Part shown: one piece after another, positions 10,870 to 22,600 of the stretch | How positions within the stretch are numbered: position 1 is the stretch's first letter | How the letters are laid out: the number at the start of each line of letters is the position of its first letter | DNA from: Clostridia bacterium | Lineage (GTDB): Bacteria; Bacillota; Clostridia; Christensenellales; Aristaeellaceae | Reading direction: 5' to 3' | NCBI GenBank assembly: GCA_017512805.1 | Contig: JAFWES010000069.1 | Coordinates: 1-56,019 of the forward strand | Length of the DNA stretch: 56,019 bases | The notes under the pieces: model-generated | Database searches by the model: none | What the model saw: only the letters and a program-made list of their open reading frames with translations | Told to the model about the DNA's origin: nothing | Program-made: the position numbers and the translations under genes

Positions 10870-13632
10870 ATGGTGAATAAAAAATGGATCGAAGTTGTGA
10901 TGGCGGCCGCGCTGCTGTTCACTGCGGCCGCGCCGACGGCCGTCCTGACAGCCGCGCCGGCAGCCGTGAGGACAGCCGTACAGACCGCCGAGCCGACGGC
11001 CACGCCGACAGCTGTACCGACGGCCACGCCGACAGCTGTACCGACAGCCGAGCCGACGGCGACACCCACGGCCGAACCGACAGCCACGCCCACGGCCGAA
11101 CCGACGGCGACACCTACGGCGACGCCAACGGCAGAACCGACGGCCGCGCCCACGGCTGAGCCGACGGCGACACCGACGGCCACGCCGACCGCTGAGCCGA
11201 CGGCGACACCGACGGCTGAGCCGACGGCCACGCCTACGGCCGAGCCGACGGCGACGCCCACGGAAGAACCGACGGCGACGCCCACGGAAGAACCGACGGC
11301 GACGCCCACGGAAGAACCGACGGCCGCGCCCACGGCTGAGCCGACGGCCACGCCCACGGCCGAACCGACAGCCGAGCCGACGGCTACGCCCACAGCCACG
11401 CCGACTGCGACACCCACCGCCGAACCGACAGCTACACCGACAGCTACACCGACGGCCGAGCCGACAGCCGAGCCGACGGCGACACCTACGGCCGAAGAGA
11501 CGGCCACGCCCACGGCGTCGCCGACGGCGGTGCCGGAGATCGTTTCCCAGACACAGTATGTGCTCAGCAGCGATCCGGCCGCGGCGCAGGATCCGCAGGT
11601 TCTCAGGCCGGACACGCCGGAGACGGATTATGTCAAGGTCTTCCGATATTCGGAAAACATTGTGCTGAAGGGCATTTTTGAGAAAAACAGCTACTTTTTC
11701 GAGGTCCCGGATTACTGGGACACCCGGTACGTGCTGGCGCAGATCGAGTACACCGTCAGTCCGCTGATTGAGGATGTTCCGGCCTCCCTGACCTTCTTTA
11801 TCAATGACCTGCCGATTGCTTCCTGCGCGGTCAGGTATCTCAACGGCGTGTCCCAGATTGCCTATGTGACGGTGCCGGTGGAGTACGTGAGGGAAGGCTA
11901 TAACGAGTTTTCGATGACAGGCTATGTCCGGCTGTATGACGAGGACGGCTGTCTGGACGATTTCTCCGGAGCCAACTGGATTGCCATTTCCAGGAACTCC
12001 TTTATCGAGGCGGGGTACGGTCTCGGAGATGTCAGCGGCCTGAGATACTATCCCTATCCGCTGATCTCCACCATGGATGAAAACGGAGAACGGCTGACTG
12101 TGTATATTCCGGAGAACGCCCTTCCCGGGGAGCTGGAAGCAGCCTTCATGATGCGGGCCGCGCTGGGGAACGAGATCAGCGGGGATGACCGGATTCAGTT
12201 CAGAACCCTGAAAAATATCGGAACGGAAACGGATCACGCGGTGGTGATCGCCAGACAGGATCACCTGCCGCAGATTGCCCGGGATCATTTCCCGGAGGGA
12301 GTGAGCGCTTCCGGGGGCTGCCTGGTGTATGAATTCGGGGAAGGAGGACGGGTTTTCCTGGTGATCACCGCGGAGGATGGGGCGGATCTGCGGGAAGGCG
12401 CCGCCATGCTCATGGACGAGGATCGGGTCAGCCAGGAGAAAGGGCTGTCCGCCTTCGTGCCATCCGGCAGCATTCAGACCGTGATCACGAACCGGGCCCT
12501 GAGCGAGCTGGTCAGCAACGGGACAACGCTGAAGGGAATCACCGATCAGGACGGGATCGATTTTGTCGGCCCCTTCCGCCAGGAAGCTATTGTCTATCTT
12601 CCGCTTTCCGGCGGCTTTGTGCTGGGAGAGGGAGGCAAGATAGAACTGCTGATGCGCTACAGCGACAATCTGGATTTCGACCGCTCCCTGGTGACGGTAT
12701 ACTGGGGAGACATTCCGGTGGCCAGCCGGAAGCTGGACCGGGAAAAGGCCAACGCGGACACCTTTTCTTTCCTGATGCCCTCGGATGTGGTGGGAACCCA
12801 CGCGGGGAGCATCAAAATTGCCTTTGATCTGGAAATCGACGAGCTGTACTGTACGAAGCGGGCGGACCAGATGCCCTGGGCCTATGTCAGCGGAGAATCC
12901 ACGCTTCATCTGCCGGCGGGCGGCAACAGCCTGTACGACCTGAGCCTGCGGCCTTTCCCCTTCCAGGAGCTGGGGAGGTTTAACCACCTGGCGGTCGTGA
13001 CGCCGGAAAAAATGACGGATCGGGAAGTGGCCCTTTTAGGCCGCCTGGCCGCGCTTTTCGGCGTGAATGCTTCTCCCTACGGCGAGCTGAAGGTCTGGTT
13101 TGATACGGAATATCCGGGAGAAACGGAAAACGCGAACGTCATCACCCTGGGGACATGGAAGGACAATCAGCTGATCCGCGCGCTGAACGACCGGCTGAGC
13201 TTCCGCTTCACGGAGGACGGCAGCCGGCTGGAGAACAACCGGCAGCTGCTGATGACGGAGGAATATGCCCGCAGCGTGGGTGTGATGCAGATGATCCGAT
13301 CCCCCTGGCAGGACGGTCGGGTGATTCTGGCGGTGACCGGGGCGTCGGACCAGAGCCTGGAGCAGATCGAGCGCTTCGCCGCGATTCAGGAGAATACCTG
13401 GAAACTGGCCGGGGACGCCTTCCTGGTGGATGACCTGCTGGATACCCGCAGCTTCAGCTTCCTGGAAAAAACGGCGGAAAGGAAGCCGACGCTGAAGGAA
13501 ATGGTGGAGGAAAACAAGGACGCCGTGATCTTTACCCTGATTTCGACCGGCGCCATGCTGATGCTGCTGATTGCGGTGATTCTGGTCCTGTTCCGATACC
13601 GCCGGAACCGGCGCGAGGAGGATACAAAGTGA
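10870..13632 (+). CDS. BcsB-like membrane-anchored co-polymerase subunit with Thr-Pro stalk
   Basis: 920 residues: signal sequence, a Thr-Pro-Ala/Glu stalk (~40-221), a BcsB-type beta-rich region, and one C-terminal membrane helix (~880-905) with a basic tail. The BcsB signature '[15 protein letters not shown]', preceded by paired carbohydrate-binding-like modules, is clear. BcsB guides the nascent glucan outside the membrane and its tail helix completes the synthase. Homologues beside YdaM/PssC-type GT2 proteins have this length without the long stalk. The ATG at 10870 follows GAGGGAGAG and lies 19 bases after the synthase gene. The stalk would hold the carbohydrate-binding part away from the membrane, perhaps across a thick wall. 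Confidence 0.88.
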   Translation: MVNKKWIEVVMAAALLFTAAAPTAVLTAAPAAVRTAVQTAEPTATPTAVPTATPTAVPTAEPTATPTAEPTATPTAEPTATPTATPTAEPTAAPTAEPTATPTATPTAEPTATPTAEPTATPTAEPTATPTEEPTATPTEEPTATPTEEPTAAPTAEPTATPTAEPTAEPTATPTATPTATPTAEPTATPTATPTAEPTAEPTATPTAEETATPTASPTAVPEIVSQTQYVLSSDPAAAQDPQVLRPDTPETDYVKVFRYSENIVLKGIFEKNSYFFEVPDYWDTRYVLAQIEYTVSPLIEDVPASLTFFINDLPIASCAVRYLNGVSQIAYVTVPVEYVREGYNEFSMTGYVRLYDEDGCLDDFSGANWIAISRNSFIEAGYGLGDVSGLRYYPYPLISTMDENGERLTVYIPENALPGELEAAFMMRAALGNEISGDDRIQFRTLKNIGTETDHAVVIARQDHLPQIARDHFPEGVSASGGCLVYEFGEGGRVFLVITAEDGADLREGAAMLMDEDRVSQEKGLSAFVPSGSIQTVITNRALSELVSNGTTLKGITDQDGIDFVGPFRQEAIVYLPLSGGFVLGEGGKIELLMRYSDNLDFDRSLVTVYWGDIPVASRKLDREKANADTFSFLMPSDVVGTHAGSIKIAFDLEIDELYCTKRADQMPWAYVSGESTLHLPAGGNSLYDLSLRPFPFQELGRFNHLAVVTPEKMTDREVALLGRLAALFGVNASPYGELKVWFDTEYPGETENANVITLGTWKDNQLIRALNDRLSFRFTEDGSRLENNRQLLMTEEYARSVGVMQMIRSPWQDGRVILAVTGASDQSLEQIERFAAIQENTWKLAGDAFLVDDLLDTRSFSFLEKTAERKPTLKEMVEENKDAVIFTLISTGAMLMLLIAVILVLFRYRRNRREEDTK
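10987..11533 (+). repeat. Thr-Pro-Ala/Glu repeat within BcsB-like gene
   Basis: Imperfect tandem repeats encode T-A-E-P and T-A-T-P tetrapeptides, about 180 residues. Three near-identical 24-base copies (T-E-E-P-T-A-T-P) at about 11260-11325 look like recent duplication. Codon choice differs from the repeat at the window start (more GCC and GAG), so the two arose separately. Confidence 0.9.
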
Positions 13633-15455
13633 AACTGAAGAAGAACCTCTTCGGCTATTTCGCGATGCTGGTCTTTCTGGTGTGTATCCTGTTTGCCATG
13701 GTCTGTACTTTTCAGCGGCTGGGAAACGGGCAGGAATATCCGTATCTGCTGAAGGGGGAGTGGCTGCTGGGTGCCCTGGCCGGCATCTGCCTCCTGACCG
13801 GGGGCGGAGCACTCTGGTTCCGGCTGGATCTGAGCCGGTCCGTAAAACAGCACCCAGCCGCCTGCCTGACGGCGGAGGGGCTGGCTGTCGCCTCCCTGAC
13901 GGTGCTGGCGCTCTGGCTGAGGCTGCGGGTGATCCGGGAGCTGCCCATGGATCCGGAGTCGGACTATAAGACCTTTTACGGGATCGCGGAGATGCTGACC
14001 CGGGGGACGCTGCTGGAAAAGGGAATCGGTTACTGTGACTATATCTCCATGTTCCCCCATGTGTATGGATACCCGGCCATCCTGTCCTGGGCTTTCAGCC
14101 TTTTTGGGGTCAGCCTGCATACCGCGCTGATGTTCAACCTGTTTCTGGAAACGGCTTCCTGCCTGATCATCTGGCGCATTGGACGGCTGGCGGCAGGAAG
14201 ACTCTGCGGCCTGATCACCATGGCTGCCTATACCTTCCTGCCCTCCGCGGTGCTGTACAGTAATTTTGCGGCCAGCGAGCCGCTGTTCACCTTTCTGCTG
14301 CTTTGCGGCATCTGGCTGGTTGCCATGAGCCTGCCTCAGAGTCCCCGGAAGGAGCGGCATCCCTGGCTCTGCTTCTGGGAGCTGGCCGGGGCGGGGCTGC
14401 TGCTGGGCGTGGCGGGCTTTGTCCGCCCGATGGCGATCCTGTTTCTGATCGCGGCGGTGATCTGTATCCTGCCGGGCAGGGCGAGCCTGCCGGAACTGCC
14501 CCCCAATGATATTCCGCTGGGCCTGCGGACCACCAGCCGCGGATGGAGAAGGGTGCTGATTCTGGCGGGGGTTTATTTCCTGAGCTCCTCCCTGCTTTCC
14601 ATGGGAGCCGGATACGCTGTCAACCGGGAGCTGGCGGGGAGCACCGCTTCCTACGGATACAATCTGCTGGTGGGCCTGAACCAGGAAAGCTACGGCGGGT
14701 GGAATCAGGAAGACGCGGATTACCTGTACAGCGCCCTGGAGAATACCGGCTCGGCCCAGGAAGCGCAGCTGGCCTGCAGGGACCTGGCCATGGAGCGGCT
14801 GAAGACAGATCCGAGAGCGCTGATCAATCTCTTTGTTCATAAATTTGATGTGCTGTGGGGAAACGATGACTACGGTGCGTCCTGGAACATTTTGTTTATG
14901 GATCAGCAGGGAAACCTGACCCCGGAACGGGAAGCGTTTCTGTACCGGATGATGGACGTGAGTGACATGTACTATCTGACGCTGCTGCTGGGCGCGGGCA
15001 TCTTCGGCGTGCTGATGCTTCGGCGCAGGCCGGATGTGCTGTATGCCTGCCTGCTGCTTTTCTGCGCCACGGTGGCGCTGCACCTGCTGGTGGAAAATCA
15101 GAATCGGTATCATTACCACGCGATGCCCCTGCTGTGCCTGTTTACCGGGGCGGCCGTCAAATGGGTTCTGAATCTGGTGGACGAGGCTGTGATGAAGCGA
15201 ATCCATCTCAAGCGCAGAGAAGAAGCGGAGAAACAGGAGATGGAAGCCGAGCGGGCCCGCAGACAGCAGGAGAAGGACGAGCTGGCCAGGCTGCGGGCGG
15301 AAGCGCTGCACGCCCAGTTTGATATGGAGAAGGCCATCCGGGAAGGGCATATCCGGATTGTGGGCAGCCAGGGAATCGCCGCCCATCCGGCCAGTCAGAG
15401 CCCGACGGAAAAACAGGAACAGGGCACGAAGAGGGAAGAGCACCATGCTGTTTAA
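13629..15455 (+). CDS. GT39/ArnT-like membrane glycosyltransferase
   Basis: 608 residues with about eleven to twelve membrane segments and a soluble, charged, coiled-coil-like C-terminal tail (~505-608). The first large loop carries '[17 protein letters not shown]', the acidic motif of GT-C enzymes that use polyprenyl-phosphate sugars (PMT, ArnT and related families). Such enzymes attach single sugars on the outer face of the membrane, so a role in decorating the polymer is reasonable but unproven. The GTG start overlaps the stop of the BcsB-like gene as GTGA, showing translational coupling. The cytoplasmic coiled-coil tail is an oddity that could mediate contact with other subunits. Confidence 0.78.
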   Translation: MKLKKNLFGYFAMLVFLVCILFAMVCTFQRLGNGQEYPYLLKGEWLLGALAGICLLTGGGALWFRLDLSRSVKQHPAACLTAEGLAVASLTVLALWLRLRVIRELPMDPESDYKTFYGIAEMLTRGTLLEKGIGYCDYISMFPHVYGYPAILSWAFSLFGVSLHTALMFNLFLETASCLIIWRIGRLAAGRLCGLITMAAYTFLPSAVLYSNFAASEPLFTFLLLCGIWLVAMSLPQSPRKERHPWLCFWELAGAGLLLGVAGFVRPMAILFLIAAVICILPGRASLPELPPNDIPLGLRTTSRGWRRVLILAGVYFLSSSLLSMGAGYAVNRELAGSTASYGYNLLVGLNQESYGGWNQEDADYLYSALENTGSAQEAQLACRDLAMERLKTDPRALINLFVHKFDVLWGNDDYGASWNILFMDQQGNLTPEREAFLYRMMDVSDMYYLTLLLGAGIFGVLMLRRRPDVLYACLLLFCATVALHLLVENQNRYHYHAMPLLCLFTGAAVKWVLNLVDEAVMKRIHLKRREEAEKQEMEAERARRQQEKDELARLRAEALHAQFDMEKAIREGHIRIVGSQGIAAHPASQSPTEKQEQGTKREEHHAV

Positions 15456-16956
15456 TTCATTATCCTATCTGGTCTTTTTTCCGGCCATCACCCTTGCGTA
15501 TTACGCGATCCCGAACCTGCGGCTGCGCAATCTGCTGCTGCTGGCGGGAAGCTATTTTTTCTACATGTGCTGGGATCCGCGGTTCATCGTGCTGATGCTT
15601 GGCTGCACGGTCCTCACCTATCTGAACGCCCTGTTCGTTGATCTTTCCCGCCGGGAAACGGAATCGGAGGTACCGAAGGAAAAGCGGCATACGGGAGGCA
15701 TGACCCTGTATACCGGGGTGACCATCCTCTTCACCCTTGCGGTGGTGGCGTTCTTCAAGTACGCGAATTTCCTGACGGAGAGCCTGGTTTCCCTGTTGGG
15801 CCTGGTGGGCGTTCAGATCACGATCCCCAAGATGAACATCACCCTGCCGGTGGGCATCTCCTTCTTCACCTTCCAGTCCCTGAGCTATGTAATTGACGTG
15901 TACAGGGGCAAAACGAAGGCGGAGCGGGATTTTCTGACCTACGCGCTGTTTGTTTCCTTCTTTCCCCAGCTGGTGGCCGGTCCCATCGAACGCTCCGGCA
16001 GCCTGCTCCGCCAGTTTCATGTCCGGCAGCGATTCAGCTCGGACCGGGCGGCCAAAGGCGCGATGCTGATGCTGTGGGGTTATTTCATGAAGATCGTGGT
16101 GGCGGACCGGGTGGCGGTCATCGTGGATCAGGTTTATACCTATCACGGAGCCTACGAAGGGATGATTCCCATCGTCGCCACGGTCCTGTTTGCCATTCAG
16201 ATCTACTGTGACTTTAACGGTTATACCACCATTGCCATCGGTTCCGCGCAGGTGATGGGCATCGAGCTGATGGAGAACTTTCAGCAGCCGTATCTGGCGG
16301 CCAGCGTGGCGGATTTCTGGCGCAGATGGCATATCTCCCTGACCAGCTGGTTCCGGGATTACGTATACTTCCCCCTGGGAGGAAGCCGCTGCGCCCGGTG
16401 GAAAAAGTACCGGAATATTCTGATCGTGTTCCTGATCAGCGGCCTGTGGCACGGCGCGGCCTGGACCTATGTGATCTGGGGCGGAATGAACGGTCTGATG
16501 CAGGTGATCGGGGACATTCTGAAGCCTGCCCGGGAAAAGGCGCTGAAGAAAATGGGAATCCGGGAGGATTCCCTGGGGCAGAAGCTGATCCGGATGCTGA
16601 TCACCTTTGTGCTGGTGGACATTGCCTGGATCTTCTTCCGGGCCCCGGATCTTGCGGTTGCCTGGTCCGTGCTGAAATCCTCCCTGACCGTCTGGAATCC
16701 CTGGGTGCTTTTCGACGGAACCCTGTATACCCTGGGGCTGGAACGGATTGATTTCTGGGTGATGGTGGCCTCCATTCTGGTGCTGGCGGGGGTGGATATC
16801 CTGCATGCCCGGGGTGTCCGTATCCGGGAAACGGTGGGCGGATGGCCCCTGATCATCCGGTGGGGACTGATCTATCTGATGATTTTCTGGATTCTGCTGT
16901 TCGGCATTTACGGTCCGGCGTACGATGCCGCGAGCTTTATCTATTTCCAGTTCTGA
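15445..16956 (+). CDS. MBOAT O-acyltransferase (AlgI/DltB-like)
   Basis: 503 residues, about ten membrane segments. Opens with the AlgI-type '[13 protein letters not shown]' and contains the conserved 'FFPQLVAGPIER' and 'SGLWHGAAWTYVIWG', the last holding catalytic H336. MBOAT proteins of this branch pass acetyl groups across the membrane to an SGNH/AlgX/AlgJ-like partner that acylates exported polysaccharide; such a partner is encoded immediately downstream. The ATG overlaps the upstream gene by 11 bases. In Clostridioides difficile a cellulose-synthase-like locus also carries an MBOAT gene. The acyl group (probably acetyl) and the acceptor are inferred. Confidence 0.92.
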   Translation: MLFNSLSYLVFFPAITLAYYAIPNLRLRNLLLLAGSYFFYMCWDPRFIVLMLGCTVLTYLNALFVDLSRRETESEVPKEKRHTGGMTLYTGVTILFTLAVVAFFKYANFLTESLVSLLGLVGVQITIPKMNITLPVGISFFTFQSLSYVIDVYRGKTKAERDFLTYALFVSFFPQLVAGPIERSGSLLRQFHVRQRFSSDRAAKGAMLMLWGYFMKIVVADRVAVIVDQVYTYHGAYEGMIPIVATVLFAIQIYCDFNGYTTIAIGSAQVMGIELMENFQQPYLAASVADFWRRWHISLTSWFRDYVYFPLGGSRCARWKKYRNILIVFLISGLWHGAAWTYVIWGGMNGLMQVIGDILKPAREKALKKMGIREDSLGQKLIRMLITFVLVDIAWIFFRAPDLAVAWSVLKSSLTVWNPWVLFDGTLYTLGLERIDFWVMVASILVLAGVDILHARGVRIRETVGGWPLIIRWGLIYLMIFWILLFGIYGPAYDAASFIYFQF

Positions 16957-16999
16957 CGGGCGAAAACGGAACCGGGAAACGAAATGAGGGGAAACGCAC

Positions 17000-19627
17000 A
17001 TGCGCTCATGGATAATTGTGCTGAAAAAAGGAGCCAAGGGCCTCGCCTTTGCTGTGGTCTTTCTGATCCTCTGGATCCTGGTGGATCAGGTCATGATGTT
17101 CAAGCAGGAGGACGGCACGCTGCCGGCCCGGAATTTTTACGACCTTCCGGCGGACACGGTGGACGTGCTGGTTTTGGGCACTTCCCATGCGGGCATGAAT
17201 GTCAGCAGCCAGACTCTGTGGGATGAATACGGGATTGCCAGCTACCGCTTCTGGGGCAGCATCCAGCCGATCTGGAACAGCTACTACTATCTGCTGGAAG
17301 CACTGAAATACCAGCAGCCGAAGGTGGTGGTGCTGGATGCCCACAGCCTGACCTTTAATCAGGAATACGGAACCTATCCGGTCCAGATTAAGAATACGAT
17401 CGGACTGCGGCCTTCCCGGAACAAGCTGGAGAACATCCTGGCCAGCGTCCCGGAGGAGGACCGGGCCGCGGTGCTGCTGGGCCTTCCGGTCTATCACAAC
17501 CGGTATACCGAGCTGCGGGAAGAGGACTTTGACTATATGGCGTGGCAGCGGCATCCGGAGCTTCAGGTGCTGTCGAGCGAGGAATCCGTTCATATCTACC
17601 CTTTTACAATACGGGAACCTGACCCCGCGCTGGAAGAAGCGCCTCTGGGAGAAAAAGAGGAAAAATATTTCCGGATGCTGCTGGAATTCTGCCGGGAGAA
17701 AGGGATTGCACTGGAACTGGTAGTATCTCCCTATGAAATTTCTGTAACAGAACAGCAGAAATACCTCCGGGTGGCTTCCATCGCGGCGGAGTACGGCGTG
17801 CGCTATACGGACTTCAATCTCAGCTACCGGGAGTACGGAATTGATCCGCAGCAGGATTTTCTTGATCCGGGTCATTTCAACCGCTACGGGCTGCCCAAGT
17901 ATGCCCGGGCGCTGGCGGAGCTGCTGCGGGAACGCTATACGCTGCCGGACCGGAGACAGGATCCGGACCATATCTGGAACCGGCTGGAGAGCCGGACGGT
18001 GCTGCCGGTCTATGCCCTGACGGAGCAGTTCGACGGGGATGGGCGCCAGGACTTTCTGGATACGGGCTATCCCCTGATGGAGAACCCCCTTTCCTCCTGG
18101 ACCCTGTGCACCCGCTTCACTCTGCCGGAAGCGGCGGCGGAGCAGAAGGTGATCATGGCCTGCTATGAGGATCAGGAAAATGCCGGCGGATTCAGGGTCT
18201 GCCGGGAGACGGGCGGCAATCTGGGGATTTCCTTCGGGAAACAGGTGGACACGCAGGTTCAGAACCCGGCGGAGGAAATCACCCTCTGCGTGGTGAAGAA
18301 GGGCAAACAGTTCACGATCTACGTCAACGGCGTCCTGACAGAGGACAGGAAAATGGACACGGAGGAGCTGCTGTCCCTCAGCGGCGGCCTGCTGCTGGGA
18401 TGCCAGAAGGATCCGGCCGGACGGCGGATCCGCTTTGCCCGGACCCGGGTGAAGGATCTGCAGATTTATGACTGCGTGCTGAGCGAGAAAGAGGTGCTGG
18501 AATGGACACCGAAGGAGCTGCCCGTGGCGCAGCGGACGGAATATCTGAAGGATATTCGGGAGGCGGAATCCATTCTGGCGCTGGAAAGCCGTTTTGAAGG
18601 GAACGGAGAACTCTATGTGGATTCCGGCGTCGCGCTGTATGAGGATCCGGAAAGATCCTTTACCCTGCTCAGCCGCATCGATCCGGAAATCACCGCCGGG
18701 GATTCCGTGTATTTCTCCTGCTTCTGCGAGGTTCCCGGAGAATACCGGGGCCTGCTGGTGCGGCGGACCGGGGAGGATCAGCTGAACGTGGTTTTTGGAA
18801 ACGGCCATGGGGTGAACCTTCCCCTGCCGACGGACCGTCCCTCCGTTCTGGCCGTGGTCAAGGACCGGTCTGCCTATACGCTCTGGCTGAACGGAGAAAA
18901 AATGGTGGATGAGGAGGTCGCCGTGTGCGACAGCTATGACGGATCCTTCCTGATCGGCGCGCAGACGGACGCGTCCGGGGAGATCTTCCGCCAGTCCGGA
19001 ATCGTCCTGTACAATCTGGAAATCTATGAGGGAATCCTGAAGGAGGATCAGATCCTGGCCTGGACGCCGCTGCCCCTGAATCCGCCGCCCCGGGATCCCG
19101 GAATGGATGTGACCTATCAGCTGCCGGAGGCGCTGACCGGAAACGGCAGGGACATCTATGTCGATACGGGAATCCGGCTGCTGGACAATCCGAAGAAGGA
19201 CTGGACCATTCATCTGCGGATGGATCAGGTCAACGTGCGGGAGGGAGCCGTGCTGTCCTGCTTTGACGAAACGCCGGGGAAATACCGGGGCCTGCTCCTT
19301 CGCCAGAGCGGCAGAACCACCTTCTCCCTGGTGCTGGGCGGCGCCTATGCCGAGGTGGAAATCCATCCCGCGGATCAGCTGGAAATGTACATTGTCAAGC
19401 AGGATGACAGATGGCAGGTATACGCGGAAGGCGAGCTGAAAGCGGAAGCAAGAAGCTCCTTCTCCCCCTATCTGGGCAATCTGTTCCTGTGTGCGGAAAG
19501 GGATCAGAGGGGGATCCCCTTCCGGTTCTCCACGATTTCCCTGAGGGAGGTGCAGGTGATCAACCGGGCCCTGGAGACGGAGGAAATCATCGGCCCGGAG
19601 GCGGATGGAAAGGAAGAAACGACATGA
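17000..19627 (+). CDS. SGNH-like (AlgJ/DHHW-type) protein with three LamG-like lectin domains
   Basis: 875 residues. An N-terminal membrane anchor (~12-32) is followed by an SGNH-hydrolase-like domain (~50-315) with 'GTSHAGMN' (S62) and 'DPGHFN' (D289, H292), the Ser and Asp-x-x-His needed for O-acetyl transfer. Three ~160-residue repeats then begin near 342, 531 and 706. Each opens with a 'G.G...Y/F.DTG..L..NP...WT' motif and ends with a 'F....V..L.IYD..L...EVL.WTP' pattern typical of LamG_3/concanavalin-A-like domains. The likely role is the extracellular partner of the MBOAT, held on the polysaccharide by its lectin arms. Separated by 43 bases from the MBOAT gene and overlapping the next gene (ATGA). 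Confidence 0.82.
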   Translation: MRSWIIVLKKGAKGLAFAVVFLILWILVDQVMMFKQEDGTLPARNFYDLPADTVDVLVLGTSHAGMNVSSQTLWDEYGIASYRFWGSIQPIWNSYYYLLEALKYQQPKVVVLDAHSLTFNQEYGTYPVQIKNTIGLRPSRNKLENILASVPEEDRAAVLLGLPVYHNRYTELREEDFDYMAWQRHPELQVLSSEESVHIYPFTIREPDPALEEAPLGEKEEKYFRMLLEFCREKGIALELVVSPYEISVTEQQKYLRVASIAAEYGVRYTDFNLSYREYGIDPQQDFLDPGHFNRYGLPKYARALAELLRERYTLPDRRQDPDHIWNRLESRTVLPVYALTEQFDGDGRQDFLDTGYPLMENPLSSWTLCTRFTLPEAAAEQKVIMACYEDQENAGGFRVCRETGGNLGISFGKQVDTQVQNPAEEITLCVVKKGKQFTIYVNGVLTEDRKMDTEELLSLSGGLLLGCQKDPAGRRIRFARTRVKDLQIYDCVLSEKEVLEWTPKELPVAQRTEYLKDIREAESILALESRFEGNGELYVDSGVALYEDPERSFTLLSRIDPEITAGDSVYFSCFCEVPGEYRGLLVRRTGEDQLNVVFGNGHGVNLPLPTDRPSVLAVVKDRSAYTLWLNGEKMVDEEVAVCDSYDGSFLIGAQTDASGEIFRQSGIVLYNLEIYEGILKEDQILAWTPLPLNPPPRDPGMDVTYQLPEALTGNGRDIYVDTGIRLLDNPKKDWTIHLRMDQVNVREGAVLSCFDETPGKYRGLLLRQSGRTTFSLVLGGAYAEVEIHPADQLEMYIVKQDDRWQVYAEGELKAEARSSFSPYLGNLFLCAERDQRGIPFRFSTISLREVQVINRALETEEIIGPEADGKEETT

Positions 19628-22600
19628 AGGAAAAAAGAGGAGCCTGGTTCCGCCGCCCGCCTCATCTGGTGCTGCTGCTGGCCGTGCTGTGCGCCTCGGT
19701 GTGCCTGGCTGTCGGTTTCACCCGCTCCCCCCGCCTGTATCCGGTGGATCACGGGCAGTATGAGCGGGTGATGGCGGACTGCGGCCTGACATGGACGGAG
19801 GAGGATCTGGCGGCGGGCGATCTGCAGTATGTGCGCGCCATCAGCCGGTTCGCCTATGCCCGTTTTCCCTGGGTGCAGCTGCTGAGCCCTCTGGCAGGCA
19901 GCAGTACGGTGTACGCCGTCGCGCCGGTCCGGCTGCTGACGGAACCATTCGGGCTGCCGTTCACCACGGATGCCATGGCAGCGGTGTGGGCGGTGATCCT
20001 GGCGGCCGCCTGCGGGCTGATCACCGAAGCGCTGTTTCGTCTGGGAGTGCGGGCCTGGTTTCTTCCCTGCCTGGTGCTGTGTGCGCTGTACGGGGACGGG
20101 AATTTCTGTGCGGTTTTCCGGGGACTGTATCCCCAGGGGGCGGAAATCGCCTTTTTTCTGCTGCTGACGGGGCTCTGCCTGCGGGCCTTCAGCCTGACGC
20201 CGGACAGACGGGGATGGAGCCTGCTCCCGGTGGCTCTTTGCTCGGTGCTGTTTCTGAAATCGGGGACCGGGGTTATTGTGTTTCTGCCGGTGATTCTGGC
20301 GGTGAACGGGATATTGGCGTGGTCCTGCCGGAAGACGCTTTCCCATGGGTGGCTTCTGCCGGCGGTCTGCGCTCTGGCGCTGCTGTGCGGCGGAAGGAGC
20401 GCGGTGATCCTGGCAGGAGAGGATCCGGACTATTATTCCAACGCGGCTGCCTATGAATCCTTTTTCAACGGGATGCTGACTGTTGCGGACGATCCGGAGT
20501 CCATTCTGACGGAATACGGGCTGGACGCTTCCTATGCCGGGGATATCGGCCGGTCTTACTATGAACCGGAGGAAAACTACGCGCACTGTCCCCGGGGGGA
20601 GGAAGGCGCTCTTCTGTTCAGCAGGCTGAAGCCGAACCGCGTTCTCGCCGGATACCTGAGGCATCCGGAGCTCCTGGGGCGTCTGATGCTCCGGACGGAC
20701 GGGGAGCTGAAGACCGGGTTTGAAAACGTCCGGAACAGGACGCTGGACGCCAACGGGAAGAATTTTCACGCCACGCGGGCGGACGGAGGATTCCCGGCCC
20801 TGATCTGGCGGCTGCTTTTTCCGGGGGAAACCGGCTTTGCCCTGGCGGCGCTGGCGCTGCTGATCCTGGAAACCGGGCTTTGGATCCGCAGACGCAGGAT
20901 ACAATACGGGCTGACGGCCCTGCTTCTGGTGAGCTTTCTGCTGTATCTGCCATTTACCGCAGCGTACAACGGTCTGGCGCTGAGCGCGCAGTATATCCTT
21001 TTCCAGGTGCTGCTGTCCGCCGCGCTGGGGACGGGGATCCTCTGCGGACTCATGCAGGCGCTTCCCCGGTTCCGGGAGTGGTTAATCCGGTTTACCCGGG
21101 AGGCGGATCCCATGCCGGTGAAAAAGAGCATCCCGCTGCCCTCTCCGCAGGAGCCGGCGGCCGGTTTCCTCCTGCAGAAGCTCCGGAAAGCCGCGGACAG
21201 CCGCGCGCTGGCGCTGCTGGTGACCGGAGTGACGGCAGTTTTTATGCTGGTGATGGTATTCGCCCCGGCGGATCATCCGGCCAGCGTGAACAACGGAGAC
21301 TTCGGCCGGATGATGATCCAGATGGATCTGACATGGGAAGGGATGCAGTATTATGATACCGCGACCCAGGCGGGACGGTACGCCATTGAGGAGTTTGTTT
21401 TCACAAAGCCTTTCCGGCCTCTGAAGCTGACGCCCCTGGAGCCGACATACAGCCTGTACTGGTTTGTATCCCTGACCCGGCTGCTGACGGAGCCCTTCGG
21501 GCGCTCCTTCAGCACCTGGACGCTGGCCTGGGTCATGGGCGCGGTTTCCGTTCTTTGTCTGCTGAAAATCATCTGGGATCTGCAGCCGCTGCTGAGAAGG
21601 TGGACGATTCCGGCGGCGCTGGTCGGGTGCGCGATGCTGTTTTCGGAAACGTATCTGACCTGGTATAACAGCCTCTTCGGAGAAGGAAGCATCCTCACGG
21701 GTCTGCTGCTGAGCATCATGTGCGCGCTGCATCTGGTGATGATGCCCCGGAAGGCCGGCTGGAAGCGGCAGGCCTGGCTGGTGGGGCTGGTGATTTCTCT
21801 GAACATCCTGATCACCGCCAAATCCCAGATGCTGCTGGCGATGCCGGGCGCCGTCGGACTGGTCCTGTGGCTGTCCTGGTATCACCGGTCCTGGCGCTAC
21901 GACCTGCGTATTCTGCAGGGAAGCCTCATGGTTTTTCTGTGCGTGTGCCTCGGCTTTTCCGCGCTGGCGGTCTATCAGACGGACCGGACGGAGGACAGCG
22001 TTTCCCAGAAGCATACGCTGTGGCAGGCATATTTTTACGGCATTTTCATGATTTCGGACGATCCGCTGGGAGACATGGAGGCGCTGGGAGTGGATACCGC
22101 CATGGCGCCGGATATCGGAAAGTTTGTGCAGTTTGACAACGACAGCCTGTATGTGTATGCGCCGCTGTCGGAGGAAGCTCAGAAGGCCTTTTACGATCAT
22201 GTGAGCATGGGCACCATCATTCAGTGGTATCTGACCCATCCGGGCAAACTGTGGTATATGCTGAATTACGCCGCGGGAGAGGGCCGGAAGCTGTATACCG
22301 ACTTCCGGGTCTATTGCGGACAGGATTATGCCGATCCGGCCCATGACCCGGTCAATGGATTCCATCTGTGGCCGGCCTGGCGGGAATTTCTGAGCCCCGG
22401 CACCTTCCTGGGATATGTGCTATTCTACGGCGCGCTGCTTTTCCTGTTGTTTCGCGGACTGTTTCATCGCCGGAAGGAGGTTCCGGCGGAGGTCCGGATC
22501 CGCTTTGCGGTGCCCCTGTTCCTGATCATCACCGGGATCCTGCAATATCCCCTGTCCGTGCTGGGAAACGGATTCGCGGATAATCAGAAGCAGCTGTTCT

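Noticed and set aside
17006-19366. 786-codon open frame on the minus strand (and similar long minus frames at 2037-3797, 3772-5571, 5288-7108, 13386-15446, 15460-17037)
   Set aside because: Antisense shadows of well-supported genes in G+C-rich DNA; composition rich in His, Gln, Arg and Pro, no family motifs, no ribosome-binding sites.
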